A stretch of DNA of 64,000 nucleotides from Spirochaetota bacterium (GCA_003246895.1 QKCL01000035.1:1-64000); one strand, 5' to 3'. Positions 53,483-63,738 are shown, counted from the first letter of the stretch. Notes: generated by a model not told the origin, from the sequence alone. Program-made: numbers and translations.

Positions 53483-54863
53483 TTACAGCGTTTTTTACTC
53501 TTTCATTCCAGATACCGGCACAAATTCTGAAACAGTTATGGTAACTGCTTTTCAATGAGAAAAGGCATCCCGGCGCGATAAGAATCCCCTCCCTTACAGC
53601 AAGTTCGTAGAGCCTGAATGTGTCATAGTTTCCGGGAAGTTCAACCCACAGAATATTTCCCCCTGCAGGTTCTGTTACTGCCGTACCTTCCGGGAAGCAT
53701 TCCAGAATGGTTGTTCTCATATCCATGACCTGTTTCTGCACAACGGTTCGTATTTTTCTCAGATGCCGGTCATATCCCCCCTCCTTCAAAAATCTTGCCA
53801 TGGCGATCTGGTTAATTGAAGGTGTGGATATATTCATTAGAGTTTTGAGTTTGTTGACTTCACTGTAATATTTACCGGGTACAATCCAGCCCACACGGAG
53901 CCCCGGAAATGTCGTCTTTGAAAACGATGAACAGAGAATTACATTTTCACCATTGTCATAGGCCCTGCACACTGACGGTCTTTTGTCAAAGTATAGATCC
54001 CCGTATATATCATCTTCAATGAGAGTTATATTATACTTTTTTATAAGCTTAACAAGTTTTCTTTTATTATCATCAGGCATGGTAAATCCGCTTGGATTAT
54101 TGAAATTTGAAATAAGAAAGAGCGCCCTGACCGGATGATTTTCAAAAACAAATGTAAGTGTATCAATATTTATTCCGTCTTCACCTGTTGGAAGTTCTAT
54201 GACCTTAAGGCCCAGCCTGTCTATGAGTTCAAGTGCACTGAAATAAAGTGGGCTTTCAAGGACAATTGTATCACCGGCACTGCATACGGTCATGAGTGCC
54301 AGAAAGACCGCCTCATGACAGCCGTTTGTGATAACCACGTCCTCAGGAGTAATATCCATGCCGCTGGAGAGACTGATTCTTGCAATCTGCTTTCTCAGTT
54401 CATAAAACCCCGGAGACATGAGATAGGAATATGATTCCAGTTCATTGTACTTCAGTGCATCATTGATGAATTTGTTAAACCTCTGGAGCGGCCAGAGCTC
54501 GTGGTTCAGATTCGAAATACCCAGATTTATTTCAGGCGTAAAATTTTCTCCGTCCTGAAAAGCGCCATAGACCTGGCAGAAATTCATTATTCTCGGATCA
54601 AGTTCGGAAGGGTCTATTTTTTTTGTAATACATTTAAAATCCGGATTATCCTTTACGAAAAACCCTGACTGCGGAACTGCATATATGTAGTTCTGGTTTT
54701 CCAGCATCCAGTAAGCGTCCTTCACAGTGTTGACACTCACATTCAGTTCCTGGCTCAGAGACCTGACAGATGGCAGCCTGTCCCCGTTCTTAAGAGTTCC
54801 GCTCTCAATGAGTTTGAGAATTCTGTCTGCAATTTTCTCATACTGGGTTGTCTTCATGTTCAT
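53445..54863 (-). CDS. MocR/GntR-type regulator with aminotransferase domain
   Basis: The 472-residue regulator has an N-terminal winged helix (residues about 5-75, GDRLPSVRSLSQELNVSVNT) fused to a fold-type I aminotransferase-like domain. The PLP lysine lies in SSFSKTTFPGLRVGW, and the cofactor pocket includes SNFNNPSGFT and IEDDIYGDL. MocR proteins bind PLP and often control divergent genes. The DUF2917 gene starts 165 bases away on the opposite strand and may be its target. Confidence 0.92.
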   Translation of the reverse strand: MNMKTTQYEKIADRILKLIESGTLKNGDRLPSVRSLSQELNVSVNTVKDAYWMLENQNYIYAVPQSGFFVKDNPDFKCITKKIDPSELDPRIMNFCQVYGAFQDGENFTPEINLGISNLNHELWPLQRFNKFINDALKYNELESYSYLMSPGFYELRKQIARISLSSGMDITPEDVVITNGCHEAVFLALMTVCSAGDTIVLESPLYFSALELIDRLGLKVIELPTGEDGINIDTLTFVFENHPVRALFLISNFNNPSGFTMPDDNKRKLVKLIKKYNITLIEDDIYGDLYFDKRPSVCRAYDNGENVILCSSFSKTTFPGLRVGWIVPGKYYSEVNKLKTLMNISTPSINQIAMARFLKEGGYDRHLRKIRTVVQKQVMDMRTTILECFPEGTAVTEPAGGNILWVELPGNYDTFRLYELAVREGILIAPGCLFSLKSSYHNCFRICAGIWNERVKNAVIRLGVLAGGLGS

Positions 54864-55027
54864 GCCTCATTATCACACATTAATAATACACTGTAAAGAC
54901 ACAGTTGCCAATATAATACAGGGTACAGTTCATGAATCAGTGCAAATGTTACCAGTTTTTTTTTGGGAACTGCTGCTTTTCAATAAAATTTTTCTGTTCT
55001 ATATTCATTGTCAACATGGAGGAGATT

Positions 55028-55330
55028 ATGCACTTACTGAAATATCAAACCGGAATTCAAAGAGGAAAAACTTTTTTCACCAAAAAACGTGTCTGCACAA
55101 TATCATGCACTTCCGGGAAAATCTGGATTACATTTCCCTGTTCCGGAGATACTGTTCTATCCGCCGGCGGGACATTAAACGTGGATTCAGGAAATGTATG
55201 CATTATGGCTTTTGAAGATTCTGAAATTACAGTCACAGAACAGTCACACAGATTTTTCCCTTTCTCTTTTAAGAAAGAAAGGGAAAAATTATCCTCATCA
55301 AAAAAAAGAAATTTTGCATCTGTTCAATAA
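55028..55330 (+). CDS. DUF2917-like small protein
   Basis: The 100-residue product reads as a single small beta domain: CTISCTSGKIWITFPCSGDTV, LSAGGTLNVDSGNVCIMAF, then DSEITVTEQ. This is the pattern of the DUF2917 family. The ATG at 55028 has GGAGG 5 bases upstream, so I reject the longer frame from 54932, whose first 28 residues are Cys/Phe-rich and unlikely. The tail is basic. It is divergent from the MocR regulator; the intervening bases probably hold both promoters. Confidence 0.68.
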   Translation: MHLLKYQTGIQRGKTFFTKKRVCTISCTSGKIWITFPCSGDTVLSAGGTLNVDSGNVCIMAFEDSEITVTEQSHRFFPFSFKKEREKLSSSKKRNFASVQ

Positions 55331-55419
55331 TCTCGTGTCGATCTTACATCAGACCCGTAAGTTGGGAACTTATGCCACATTTTAAAATACGGCTGTGACA
55401 GTGAAACTCAATTCTGCCT

Positions 55420-57165
55420 TCATCCTCCGTATGACGCAATAAATTCCTTCACAGACGGAATAATATCCTCTACCTGTTTCGCAATCTTTTCAGAAGTCTT
55501 TTCATGGGATTCCGAAAATGCTGAAAAATAGAACTTTATTTTCGGCTCAGTACCAGACGGACGGACAGTCACTTTTGACCCGTCGGATAACAGATACTGA
55601 AGTACATTTGATTTTGGAAGGATCTGTCCGTCAGTTTCCGAATCCGGTATGTCATTATTTGCAAAATCCCTCACAGTAACAACTTCAGTTCCACCAATCA
55701 CTGACGGAGCACTGTTCCTGAAATTTTTCATTATGGCGGATATTATCTCCTGCCCCTTAAGCCCCGGTGCTTCGATTGAAACGTTTCTATCATCGTAATA
55801 ACCGTATGTTCCAAATATCTCCTGAAGGAAATCTCCGATGCTCCTTCCGGAATTCATGAGCCAGGCACAGCACTCGGCAATCATCAGTGTCGCAAGGACG
55901 GCATCCTTGTCACGGGCATAGGTGCCGGCAAGATACCCGTAGCTCTCCTCTCCTCCAAAAACATATTTAAATGTATTTTCACTTTCGAAGGTTTTTATCT
56001 TTTCACCGATGTACTTGAAACCGGTAAGGACATTGAACACCTTCATCGAGAAACTTTCCGCTATCCTGTCCTGAAGATCTGTGGTGACAACTGTTTTAAC
56101 CACTGCACCGTTACCCGGCAGTACTTCCTTGTTTTTAAGTGAAGACAGTATATAGTATTCTATAATAGCCCCAATATGATTTCCTGAGATTACATCGAAT
56201 TCACCGCTGCTGTTCTTTACGGCAATTCCCATGCGGTCTGCATCGGGATCTGTTGCAATTACAATATCCGCCCCGTTATCAAGTGCGTACCTGATAGCCA
56301 TATCCAGGGCTTCCTTCTCTTCGGGATTGGGTTTTTTAACAGTTGAAAACTGTGAATCCGGCTTAAGCTGTTCCTGAACATATATTATATTTTTAAATCC
56401 CAGCCTCTCGAAAAGTTTTGGAACCATGGTTCCGCCTGTTCCATGAATTGGAGAATAAACAATTTTTATATCGCTTTTACCTATCTCCTCAGGCCTGATG
56501 GAAAGAGCAAGAACCTCCTTCAGATAGGCATCATCAATCTCCTGTCCTATCCATTCTATCATTCCGCTATCAAGAAGTTTTTCAAAATCTTCACTTTTCA
56601 CGTCATTCATGGACCTGATTTTTCTGACTTCTTCAATTATTTCCTTATCCTGTGGAGAAATGATCTGCGCGCCGTCACTCCAGTATGCCTTGTAGCCGTT
56701 ATACTCCTTTGGATTATGACTTGCCGTAATTACTATACCGGTTATGCATCCAAGATAGCGCACCGCAAAACTCAGTTCCGGTGTGGGCCTCATCTCGCTG
56801 AAGAGATATGCCTTGATTCCGTTTGAGGCAAATACTCTTGCAGTTTCCATTGCAAATTCCCTTGAGTACATCCTTGAATCATAGGCTATTGCTGCTGACT
56901 TCTCACCTGAAGCAGATCTGTTTACATAATTGGAAAGCCCCTGGGTGGCCTTTGCAATGACATATCTGTTCATTCCGTTTGTGCCATTTCTTATTATACC
57001 CCTGAGGCCTCCTGTACCGAATTCAAGTTCTACGGCAAACCTCTCATTGAGTTCCTGTTCATCACCGGAATCAACGAGCGATTTTATCTCATCAATACAC
57101 TCCAGTTCATATGGTTCAGCTGTCCATTCAGCAACTCTCTGCATCACTTCCTGTGATAGGGACAT
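55420..57165 (-). CDS. Alpha-D-phosphohexomutase (phosphoglucomutase/phosphomannomutase)
   Basis: The 581-residue enzyme has the phosphoserine loop TASHNPKEYNGYK, metal-binding DPDADRMGIAV, sugar-binding GGEESYGYL and the C-terminal phosphate-binding RPSGTEPKIKFY. The length and N-terminal features match the PgcA/PGM2 group acting on glucose 1- and 6-phosphate, although ribose- or mannose-phosphates are possible. GGAGG precedes the ATG. It stands alone on the minus strand. Confidence 0.94.
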   Translation of the reverse strand: MSLSQEVMQRVAEWTAEPYELECIDEIKSLVDSGDEQELNERFAVELEFGTGGLRGIIRNGTNGMNRYVIAKATQGLSNYVNRSASGEKSAAIAYDSRMYSREFAMETARVFASNGIKAYLFSEMRPTPELSFAVRYLGCITGIVITASHNPKEYNGYKAYWSDGAQIISPQDKEIIEEVRKIRSMNDVKSEDFEKLLDSGMIEWIGQEIDDAYLKEVLALSIRPEEIGKSDIKIVYSPIHGTGGTMVPKLFERLGFKNIIYVQEQLKPDSQFSTVKKPNPEEKEALDMAIRYALDNGADIVIATDPDADRMGIAVKNSSGEFDVISGNHIGAIIEYYILSSLKNKEVLPGNGAVVKTVVTTDLQDRIAESFSMKVFNVLTGFKYIGEKIKTFESENTFKYVFGGEESYGYLAGTYARDKDAVLATLMIAECCAWLMNSGRSIGDFLQEIFGTYGYYDDRNVSIEAPGLKGQEIISAIMKNFRNSAPSVIGGTEVVTVRDFANNDIPDSETDGQILPKSNVLQYLLSDGSKVTVRPSGTEPKIKFYFSAFSESHEKTSEKIAKQVEDIIPSVKEFIASYGG

Positions 57166-57597
57166 ATCAATCCTCCGACATATATTTTTTTAATTTTCAT
57201 TTATTCAATTTCGCCCGGATCACTGGCATTTAGCAGTGCCGGACAGAAAAACCCCATTCGCAGATATTCAATCCTGAATGATTACTATTCTGCGGTCCGG
57301 GAATTACACCTCAATATCAATATTATTCACACCCCGGGAAGATATCAAATCTTTAACTGCTCCGTTTATCTTTTTTTATTCCCTGATTTCAGCAATGCCA
57401 GCAAAATTCAATGGAATACTCTGTCCATTCTAGTTACAGGCGAAACCCTTATGATTTATCATGACTGATTGAGGATATTTCTGAGAACTGCTCATTGCAG
57501 GATATTTTTGATTTTAAAGCTTCCAGGAAGGATTATAATAATTAATGAATAAAAACAAATGCAGACATGGCAACCGAAAACCATGCCTGATAAAGTT
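57166..57597. other. Non-coding gap upstream of phosphohexomutase
   Basis: This 432-base stretch has frequent stops in all frames and no gene was recognised. It contains the upstream region of the mutase and, at its far end, a possible terminator. Bases around 57210-57235 include a short CCGGATCACTGGC/GCCGG-like dyad of unclear meaning. Confidence 0.4.
57551..57588 (-). terminator. Candidate terminator
   Basis: On the minus strand AGGCATGG pairs with CCATGTCT (one G-U) and is followed by a T-rich stretch about 10 bases after the 57598-58104 gene stop. Confidence 0.45.
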
Positions 57598-58104
57598 CTA
57601 TATTGCCATTGCATCACTGAAAGAGGAATGCCATGCTATTTCAGCTTCAGTGAAAGTGTTTGTTATCCCCATTTCAACATAATACTGCTTTAAAATTTTA
57701 AGATGTTCGATCTCTCTTTCTTCATCGGAAATTTCTGCATCTGAAAATGAAGCGTTTTCATGAGAATCCACCCATTTATAAAAATCATTGCCCTTGTCAT
57801 TAAATATCAGATAACTTGATATTATATCAAATTTTATTGTATTTAATGAACGGAGAAGTTCATCATCATCCTTGAAAGCATGGGCAGTTGCCACATCGGC
57901 CTGAAAATAATCTCCCCATGTTATTATATCGGGAAATATGCCGTACTTTTTCTCAAGCTTTTCAAGATCAGGTTTACTGATATAGTTCTTTGATGAAACA
58001 CGGTCAACAAACTCTTTCAGGTAGATGAGACTGCTGATTCTATGGGCAGACATTCCATTACGGTTTATAATCGGCATTATTGATGGGTTTATCAGATCTG
58101 TCAT
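57598..58104 (-). CDS. Helical cytosolic protein of unknown function
   Basis: The 168-residue protein has no signal peptide or membrane helix and is rich in acidic residues. It looks mostly alpha-helical (HRISSLIYLKEFVDRVSS, then EREIEHLKILKQYYVEMGI). No family recognised. It lies 62 bases downstream of the PHP phosphoesterase gene on the same strand and could be co-transcribed with it. A C-terminal terminator candidate supports a real gene. Confidence 0.58.
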   Translation of the reverse strand: MTDLINPSIMPIINRNGMSAHRISSLIYLKEFVDRVSSKNYISKPDLEKLEKKYGIFPDIITWGDYFQADVATAHAFKDDDELLRSLNTIKFDIISSYLIFNDKGNDFYKWVDSHENASFSDAEISDEEREIEHLKILKQYYVEMGITNTFTEAEIAWHSSFSDAMAI

Positions 58105-58166
58105 AAAAATCTCCCGGTAAAATAAAATTGAGTTATTTTACCTTCGGCAGATTGCAGAACAGGAGA

Positions 58167-59030
58167 TTAGCATTTTTTATCAGGAATATCCTGCATTTTA
58201 GAATGAAGGCTTTCATACACTTCATCATAGGGAATCGCTTCTCCGGGCTGATAGTAACCGATTACCTCGTTTTTATCACCATGGTAATCGCTCCCCCCTG
58301 AGATGACCAGCTTATATTTAACTGCAAGCCTTCTGAGTTCTCCGATTTCAGCCGGTTTATTGAATGAAGCATAGACTTCTATTCCTTCCACTCCGGAATC
58401 CACAAACCCCTTGAGTTTGGCTTCAAATTCCGAAATACCGTTATAGTTTATTGATGAAGGATGGGCTATTACAGGTATACCTCCGGCATTTTTGACTAGC
58501 CTGACAGCATCATGAAGACTGACCCTCTCCTTGCCAACATATCCCGGCTTCCCCTTGACCAGAAATTTCTGGAAGACATCGTTTGTATTCACTGCATAAC
58601 CGTGTTTAACAAGGGTTCGCGCAACATGGGGCCTTCCCATTACTCCGCCTCCGCTCTCCTCAATGACATCTTCAACGGGAATGTGTATTCCGTTTCTTGA
58701 GAGATCCTCTATTATTCTGTATATTCTGTTATCCCTGACCTCCTGGAGATGAGCTGAGACGGACGAAATTTCCCGGTCCCTGTGGTCAATTCCCAGCCCC
58801 ACAAGATGGAATGACCCGTCGTGGTAATCTATACTGAACTCAATCCCTGTTACGAGTGTTATATCCCTGTCTTCTGAATATGATACAGCCTCTTCCAGCC
58901 CTGAAACAGTATCGTGGTCGGTGATAGCCAGTACTGAGATACCGTTCTTAATTGCAAAATCTATTAATTCCGAGGGTGTTTTCAGCCCGTCTGATGCACT
59001 CGTATGGCAATGAAGATCAATTTTTTTCAT
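58167..59030 (-). CDS. PHP-domain phosphoesterase (YciV/RNase AM-like)
   Basis: The 287-residue protein has the PHP metal-binding motifs: LHCHTSASDG (start), ITDHDTVSGL, GIEFSIDYHDGSFHLVGLGID, then VIAHPSS and GGSDYHGD. This architecture matches the TrpH/YciV group, whose characterised members remove 3'-phosphates from nucleoside bisphosphates or act as 5'-3' RNases. The exact substrate here is inferred. Confidence 0.88.
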   Translation of the reverse strand: MKKIDLHCHTSASDGLKTPSELIDFAIKNGISVLAITDHDTVSGLEEAVSYSEDRDITLVTGIEFSIDYHDGSFHLVGLGIDHRDREISSVSAHLQEVRDNRIYRIIEDLSRNGIHIPVEDVIEESGGGVMGRPHVARTLVKHGYAVNTNDVFQKFLVKGKPGYVGKERVSLHDAVRLVKNAGGIPVIAHPSSINYNGISEFEAKLKGFVDSGVEGIEVYASFNKPAEIGELRRLAVKYKLVISGGSDYHGDKNEVIGYYQPGEAIPYDEVYESLHSKMQDIPDKKC

Positions 59031-59228
59031 GAATTTTTACCGGACCCTGTTATATTAAAAGAGGCAAATGTACACAAATGATGTTTATATCAGATAAGCA
59101 CACACTGTTTACTAATGAAAGCCTTTTTTAAAAAAATTATTGCCGAAAAATAGGGGTTTAGAAAAAATATTCAAAAAATAATATATATATAAAAACACCC
59201 CCAAAAAATAATACATGAGGATATTTGA

Positions 59229-60185
59229 ATGTTTGTAGGAATTGACATCGGCGGTACTAATATCAAGGGAATTTTAACAGATAAATCAGGAAAAATTCTT
59301 TCATTCAGGGAAACAGAAACCCCTGACAACTCCAGGGATATTGATCAGGCCATATTCAATCTCATTGAGAACCTTGCCACTTCAGTATCGGTTTCTAAAA
59401 TAGACATAGAAGCTGCAGGAATCGGAGCAGCCGGGACAATAGACAGGGCAAAGGGCACTGTAATAGCCAGTCCCAATATTCCTTCCTGGAAAAACTATCC
59501 CCTTTCAAAAAACCTCGAAAAAAAGACAGGCATAAGAATATTTCTCGAAAACGACGCAACTGTTGCCTGTGTTGGCGGGTGGTGGCAGGGGAACGGAACG
59601 AAGTTTAAAAACTGGATCATGGTAACCCTTGGAACAGGAATAGGCGGCGGAGTTGTAATAGATAACAAAATTTACACTGGCCAGTCCGGCAGTTCCATGG
59701 AAATCGGACACATGACAATAAATACAGACGGAAGGGAATGCAGCTGCGGAAACAGGGGATGCCTGGAACAGTATGCATCAGCCTCGGCTCTGGTCAGATA
59801 TGTTAAGGAAAATATAAACAAAAACAAGAATTCCTCCCTGTACCAGTATGTGAAAGACGGATCGGTCACCGCCAAAATTATCCACGATGAAGCCCTTAAC
59901 AAAGATGATTTCGCAGTAGAGGCAATGACGGATATTGCAACTTACCTGGGAGTTGGTATTGCAAATCTGGTCAATATTTTTAATCCGGAAGCTGTCATTC
60001 TGGGAGGAGGACTATCCCAGGCACACAAAATGATAATTCCTGTGGTGAAAAACGTTGTAAAAGAAAGAGCTCTGAGCGGACTGAAGGAGAAGGTCAAATA
60101 CCTGCCCATAAAGGACCAGTCAAAGATACCTGCACTCGGAGCTGCAAAGATTGCAATTGACAGATACAACTTCGAAAACAGGTAG
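59229..60185 (+). CDS. ROK-family sugar kinase (glucokinase-like)
   Basis: The 318-residue kinase has the phosphate-1 loop GIDIGGTNIKGIL, the sugar-binding LENDATVACVGGWW, and the ROK zinc motif HMTI followed by CSCGNRGCLEQYAS. It likely phosphorylates glucose or a related hexose and, with the phosphohexomutase nearby, would feed glucose-phosphate metabolism. GAGG lies 8 bases before the ATG. Confidence 0.91.
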   Translation: MFVGIDIGGTNIKGILTDKSGKILSFRETETPDNSRDIDQAIFNLIENLATSVSVSKIDIEAAGIGAAGTIDRAKGTVIASPNIPSWKNYPLSKNLEKKTGIRIFLENDATVACVGGWWQGNGTKFKNWIMVTLGTGIGGGVVIDNKIYTGQSGSSMEIGHMTINTDGRECSCGNRGCLEQYASASALVRYVKENINKNKNSSLYQYVKDGSVTAKIIHDEALNKDDFAVEAMTDIATYLGVGIANLVNIFNPEAVILGGGLSQAHKMIIPVVKNVVKERALSGLKEKVKYLPIKDQSKIPALGAAKIAIDRYNFENR

Positions 60186-60243
60186 CACTCTCAAAGGGCC
60201 TGTACATTTTCCTTGACTTTTTACTGCATTATTAATCACATGA

Positions 60244-60271
60244 AGAAGGCCTTTATTTTTTTAAAGGCCTT
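60244..60271. promoter_or_regulatory. Perfect hairpin in the pheST leader
   Basis: An 11-bp perfect stem (GAAGGCCTTTA/TAAAGGCCTTC) with a six-T loop lies 26 bases before the pheS ATG. No T-run follows it on the plus strand, so it is not a classic terminator. It may shape the leader or be a processing or regulatory hairpin. Confidence 0.5.
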
Positions 60272-60297
60272 CAAATAACTATACCTGGAAGCAAAAA

Positions 60298-61329
60298 ATG
60301 GAAGAAAAGCTTAAAAAAATAAAAGATGACACTCTGGAGTTCATTAAATCCACAAAAATACTGGATGAACTTGAAGATATCAGGGTAAAGGTTCTCGGAA
60401 GGAAGGGGCTGCTCACCGGAGTTCTCCGTTCACTGGGAGAACTTGAGCCTGAAATCAGGGGAATGGTGGGAAAAAAATCCAATGAAATAAAATCCATTAT
60501 TGAGGAAGCCCTGAAAGACAAAAAGGACGAGCTTTCCAAATCAAGACTCGGGGATGTAATTTCACAGGAATGGATAGATGTCACCCTGGATCCTGAAAAA
60601 TCTGCCAGAAACAGGACAAGAGGCTATCTCCACCCCATTTCACAGATACAGTACCAGATTGAGGACATCTTTACATCAATGGGCTTCCAGATACTTGACG
60701 GTCCCGAGACTGAAAGCGATTACTACAACTTCGAAGCCCTGAATATTCCGAAACACCACCCCGCCCGTGACATGCAGGATACGTTCTGGACAGAGGACGG
60801 CAATCTCCTTCGTACACACACTTCTGCCATACAGATAAGGGGAATGGAAAAGATGACTCCCCCATTCAGGGTAATCGGACCTGGAAGGGTATTCAGATAT
60901 GAATCAATAGACGCCTCGCACGAAAACACATTCTACCAGGTAGAGGGGATGATGATTGACCGTAATATCTCAACCTCAAACCTCATATACATAATGAAAC
61001 AGCTTCTCAGTGAAATTTTTGAAAGAGATGTAAAGGTCAGGCTTAGGCCGGGGTACTTCCCCTTTGTTGAGCCGGGCTTTGAACTGGACATAAACTGCCT
61101 CATCTGCGGAGGAACAGGCTGCAAGGTCTGCAAGCAGACCGGATGGGTGGAACTTCTTCCATGCGGACTGGTACACCCCAATGTTCTCAGATTCGGAGGA
61201 ATTGATCCCGACGAATGGTCAGGCTTTGCATTCGGACTGGGACTCAACAGACTCATAATGATGAAATACGGAATAAATGACATCCGCCACTTCATGAACG
61301 GCGACATCCGATTCGTTAAACAATTTTAA
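60298..61329 (+). CDS. pheS: Phenylalanyl-tRNA synthetase alpha subunit
   Basis: The 343-residue class II synthetase subunit forms Phe-AMP and charges tRNA-Phe as an alpha2beta2 enzyme with PheT. An N-terminal coiled coil (about residues 1-90) contacts tRNA. Motif 2 is within FRVIGPGRVFRYE and motif 3 in GFAFGLGLNRLIMM. A cysteine cluster (CLICGGTGCKVC) suggests a bound metal, as in many bacterial PheS. pheT follows after 12 bases. Confidence 0.97.
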   Translation: MEEKLKKIKDDTLEFIKSTKILDELEDIRVKVLGRKGLLTGVLRSLGELEPEIRGMVGKKSNEIKSIIEEALKDKKDELSKSRLGDVISQEWIDVTLDPEKSARNRTRGYLHPISQIQYQIEDIFTSMGFQILDGPETESDYYNFEALNIPKHHPARDMQDTFWTEDGNLLRTHTSAIQIRGMEKMTPPFRVIGPGRVFRYESIDASHENTFYQVEGMMIDRNISTSNLIYIMKQLLSEIFERDVKVRLRPGYFPFVEPGFELDINCLICGGTGCKVCKQTGWVELLPCGLVHPNVLRFGGIDPDEWSGFAFGLGLNRLIMMKYGINDIRHFMNGDIRFVKQF

Positions 61330-61341
61330 GGGGAACAGAAA

Positions 61342-63738
61342 ATGCTATTATCACTGAAAATAATAAACCAGATGGTTGATATATCTGACATTGATCCTGA
61401 GGTTATCGCAGACAGACTCACAATGTCTACTGCTGAAACAGAAGGAATAGAATACATATACGGTCATCTAAACACCATATATACCGCGAAGCTCACAAAG
61501 GTTGACAGACATCCTGACGCGGACAAGCTTACCCTATGTGAAGCCGATACGGGAAGTGAAAAACTCCAGGTAATCTGCGGAGCCACCAATCACAAGGCTG
61601 GAGATATCGTTGCTTTCGCGAAAATCGGCACAAAATTCAGCGAAGACTTCATTATCAAGAAGACAAAGATCCGGGGTGTTGAATCAAACGGAATGCTCTG
61701 CTCTGAAAAGGAACTTGGACTGTCTGATGAAAGTTCAGGAATCCTGATTTTCCCGACAGACACAAAAATCGGAGTCCCCTTAAGTGAAATATATGCGGAC
61801 TGGGTTGACACCGTAATTGAGATCGACAACAAATCCATCACACACAGGCCTGACCTCTGGGGCCACAGGGGATTTGCCTGGGAAATAGGGGCCCTCTTCA
61901 ACAGGCCTGTAAAAAATCCCGTTAACAGGTCTCTTATTGCAACACTGAAAAACGAAGATTCCATAAACATAAAAATAGAAGATTCATCAGCTTCACCAAG
62001 ATACAGCGCACTGATTGTAAAAAACATCAGAATTGAGGAGTCTCCACAGTGGCTGAAAGCCAGGCTTTCAGCAATCGGCATGAGACCAATAAACAACATA
62101 GTTGACATAACAAACTATGTAATGGCCGAAATCGGAGAGCCCATGCACGCCTTTGACAGAAGCAAACTCAACGGAGATTCAATTTTCATCAGATTTGCAA
62201 AGCAGGGAGAGGAACTTGTCACACTTGACGGCAAGGGACATGAACTGACGTCCGAGGATATCGTAATTGCCGACGCAAAAGGCCCCATTGCACTTGCCGG
62301 AGTCATGGGCGGCGGGAACAGTGAAATCTGCGACACAACCTCTGAAATTGTTCTGGAAGCCGCAAACTTCACACCAGTAAATATAAGAAAAACCGCTCAC
62401 AGGTTTGACTGCAGAACCGATGCTGCAATGAGATTTGAGAAATCCCTGAGCCCTGAGTTCACAGTTCAGGCCCTCATCAGATGCTATGACCTTATCAGAC
62501 AGGTACTGCCGCAGGCTGAGGCGACTTCCCAGATACTAGATGACTATCCCCTGCCCTTAAAGGACATTGAAATTGAGATTACAATGGATCTCATCAGGAA
62601 AAAACTTGGGCAGAATATCAGCGATGAGAGGATAAAGGAAATTCTTCAGTCTCTGAGATATGACATAGAAGACAAAAACGGCACACTAACCATAAAGGTT
62701 CCTCACTTCAGGGCCACAAAGGATATATCAATCGCTGCGGACATAGTTGAAGAAGTGGGAAGAATTTACGGCTATGACAACATAGACCCGGTTGCCCCTC
62801 TGGTCCCATGTGTTCCTCCTCAAAAAAACAAACACAGAATATTTGAAAGACAGGTGAAGGAGATTCTTTCCGGTACCCTTAACCTTACAGAAGTTATGGG
62901 ATATTCCTTTGTAGGAGAGGACATCCTCAACAACCTTAAAATCAACAATGACCAGGAACTGAGACTGAAAAACCCGCTGTCACAGGAACAGGACAGACTG
63001 AGAAGAAGCATTATTCCAAACATTGCTTCTTTTATCAGATACAACCAGAGATTTCATGATTCTTTCGAAATATTTGAAGTCGGCAGGATTTACTTAAAAG
63101 ATGACAGAAAGTCAGACAAACTTGCAGAGGAAAAATTCAGGGTTGCCGGAGCGGTTTTCATGAAGAAACCCGAGGCTCCCCTTTTCTACGAAGCAAAGGC
63201 AATTGTAACACAGCTTCTTGAAGAACTGAGGATAAAAAAATTCAGGCTGTCACCAGCCTCGGAAAACATTCCTCCATATGCACATCCCGGAAGAACCATG
63301 TCTCTGGAAATTGACGGAAACCCGGCAGGTTACATTTTTGAACTCCACCCTGAATCAAATGATGACCTTGAAATAAACGGCAAAGCCGCGATATTTGACC
63401 TTGACCTCGACATTCTCTACAATGCGAAAAAAGAGGCCATCAAATTTACCGAGCTTCAGAAATTTCCGGAAGTTCCTTTTGAGATATCTGTTCTCATGGA
63501 TAAAAACGCATATACAGAAAAGGTTATCAGCCTTATCAAAAACAGCAACCAGAAATATATCAGGGATGCAAAGGTAATCTCTGTATATGAAGGCAAACCA
63601 ATACAGGATGGATATAAGTCTGTTTCCATAAAAACAGTATTCTCTGACAGGGAAAAGACAATGGAACCTGATGTAATTGAGTCACTTCAGAAGGGAATAA
63701 TGGACAGCCTTAAAAACAAGGGATACGAGATAAGATAA
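61342..63738 (+). CDS. pheT: Phenylalanyl-tRNA synthetase beta subunit
   Basis: The 798-residue subunit has the expected domains: EMAP-II-like tRNA-binding domain (about residues 40-150), B3/4 editing domain (about 210-380), B5, a catalytic-like core and the C-terminal anticodon-binding FDX-ACB domain (about 705-798, beginning FPEVPFEISVLMD). AAGGGGAA precedes the ATG. It forms an operon with pheS and ends at a strong terminator. Confidence 0.97.
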   Translation: MLLSLKIINQMVDISDIDPEVIADRLTMSTAETEGIEYIYGHLNTIYTAKLTKVDRHPDADKLTLCEADTGSEKLQVICGATNHKAGDIVAFAKIGTKFSEDFIIKKTKIRGVESNGMLCSEKELGLSDESSGILIFPTDTKIGVPLSEIYADWVDTVIEIDNKSITHRPDLWGHRGFAWEIGALFNRPVKNPVNRSLIATLKNEDSINIKIEDSSASPRYSALIVKNIRIEESPQWLKARLSAIGMRPINNIVDITNYVMAEIGEPMHAFDRSKLNGDSIFIRFAKQGEELVTLDGKGHELTSEDIVIADAKGPIALAGVMGGGNSEICDTTSEIVLEAANFTPVNIRKTAHRFDCRTDAAMRFEKSLSPEFTVQALIRCYDLIRQVLPQAEATSQILDDYPLPLKDIEIEITMDLIRKKLGQNISDERIKEILQSLRYDIEDKNGTLTIKVPHFRATKDISIAADIVEEVGRIYGYDNIDPVAPLVPCVPPQKNKHRIFERQVKEILSGTLNLTEVMGYSFVGEDILNNLKINNDQELRLKNPLSQEQDRLRRSIIPNIASFIRYNQRFHDSFEIFEVGRIYLKDDRKSDKLAEEKFRVAGAVFMKKPEAPLFYEAKAIVTQLLEELRIKKFRLSPASENIPPYAHPGRTMSLEIDGNPAGYIFELHPESNDDLEINGKAAIFDLDLDILYNAKKEAIKFTELQKFPEVPFEISVLMDKNAYTEKVISLIKNSNQKYIRDAKVISVYEGKPIQDGYKSVSIKTVFSDREKTMEPDVIESLQKGIMDSLKNKGYEIR

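Noticed and set aside
54932-55015. N-terminal extension of the DUF2917 gene from 54932
   Set aside because: The added residues are Cys/Phe-rich, no ribosome binding site precedes 54932, and a strong GGAGG precedes the ATG at 55028.
59140-59228. TTGCCG near 59142 as a fourth copy of the RNA element
   Set aside because: No flanking stem can be formed and AAATCACTGAA is absent.
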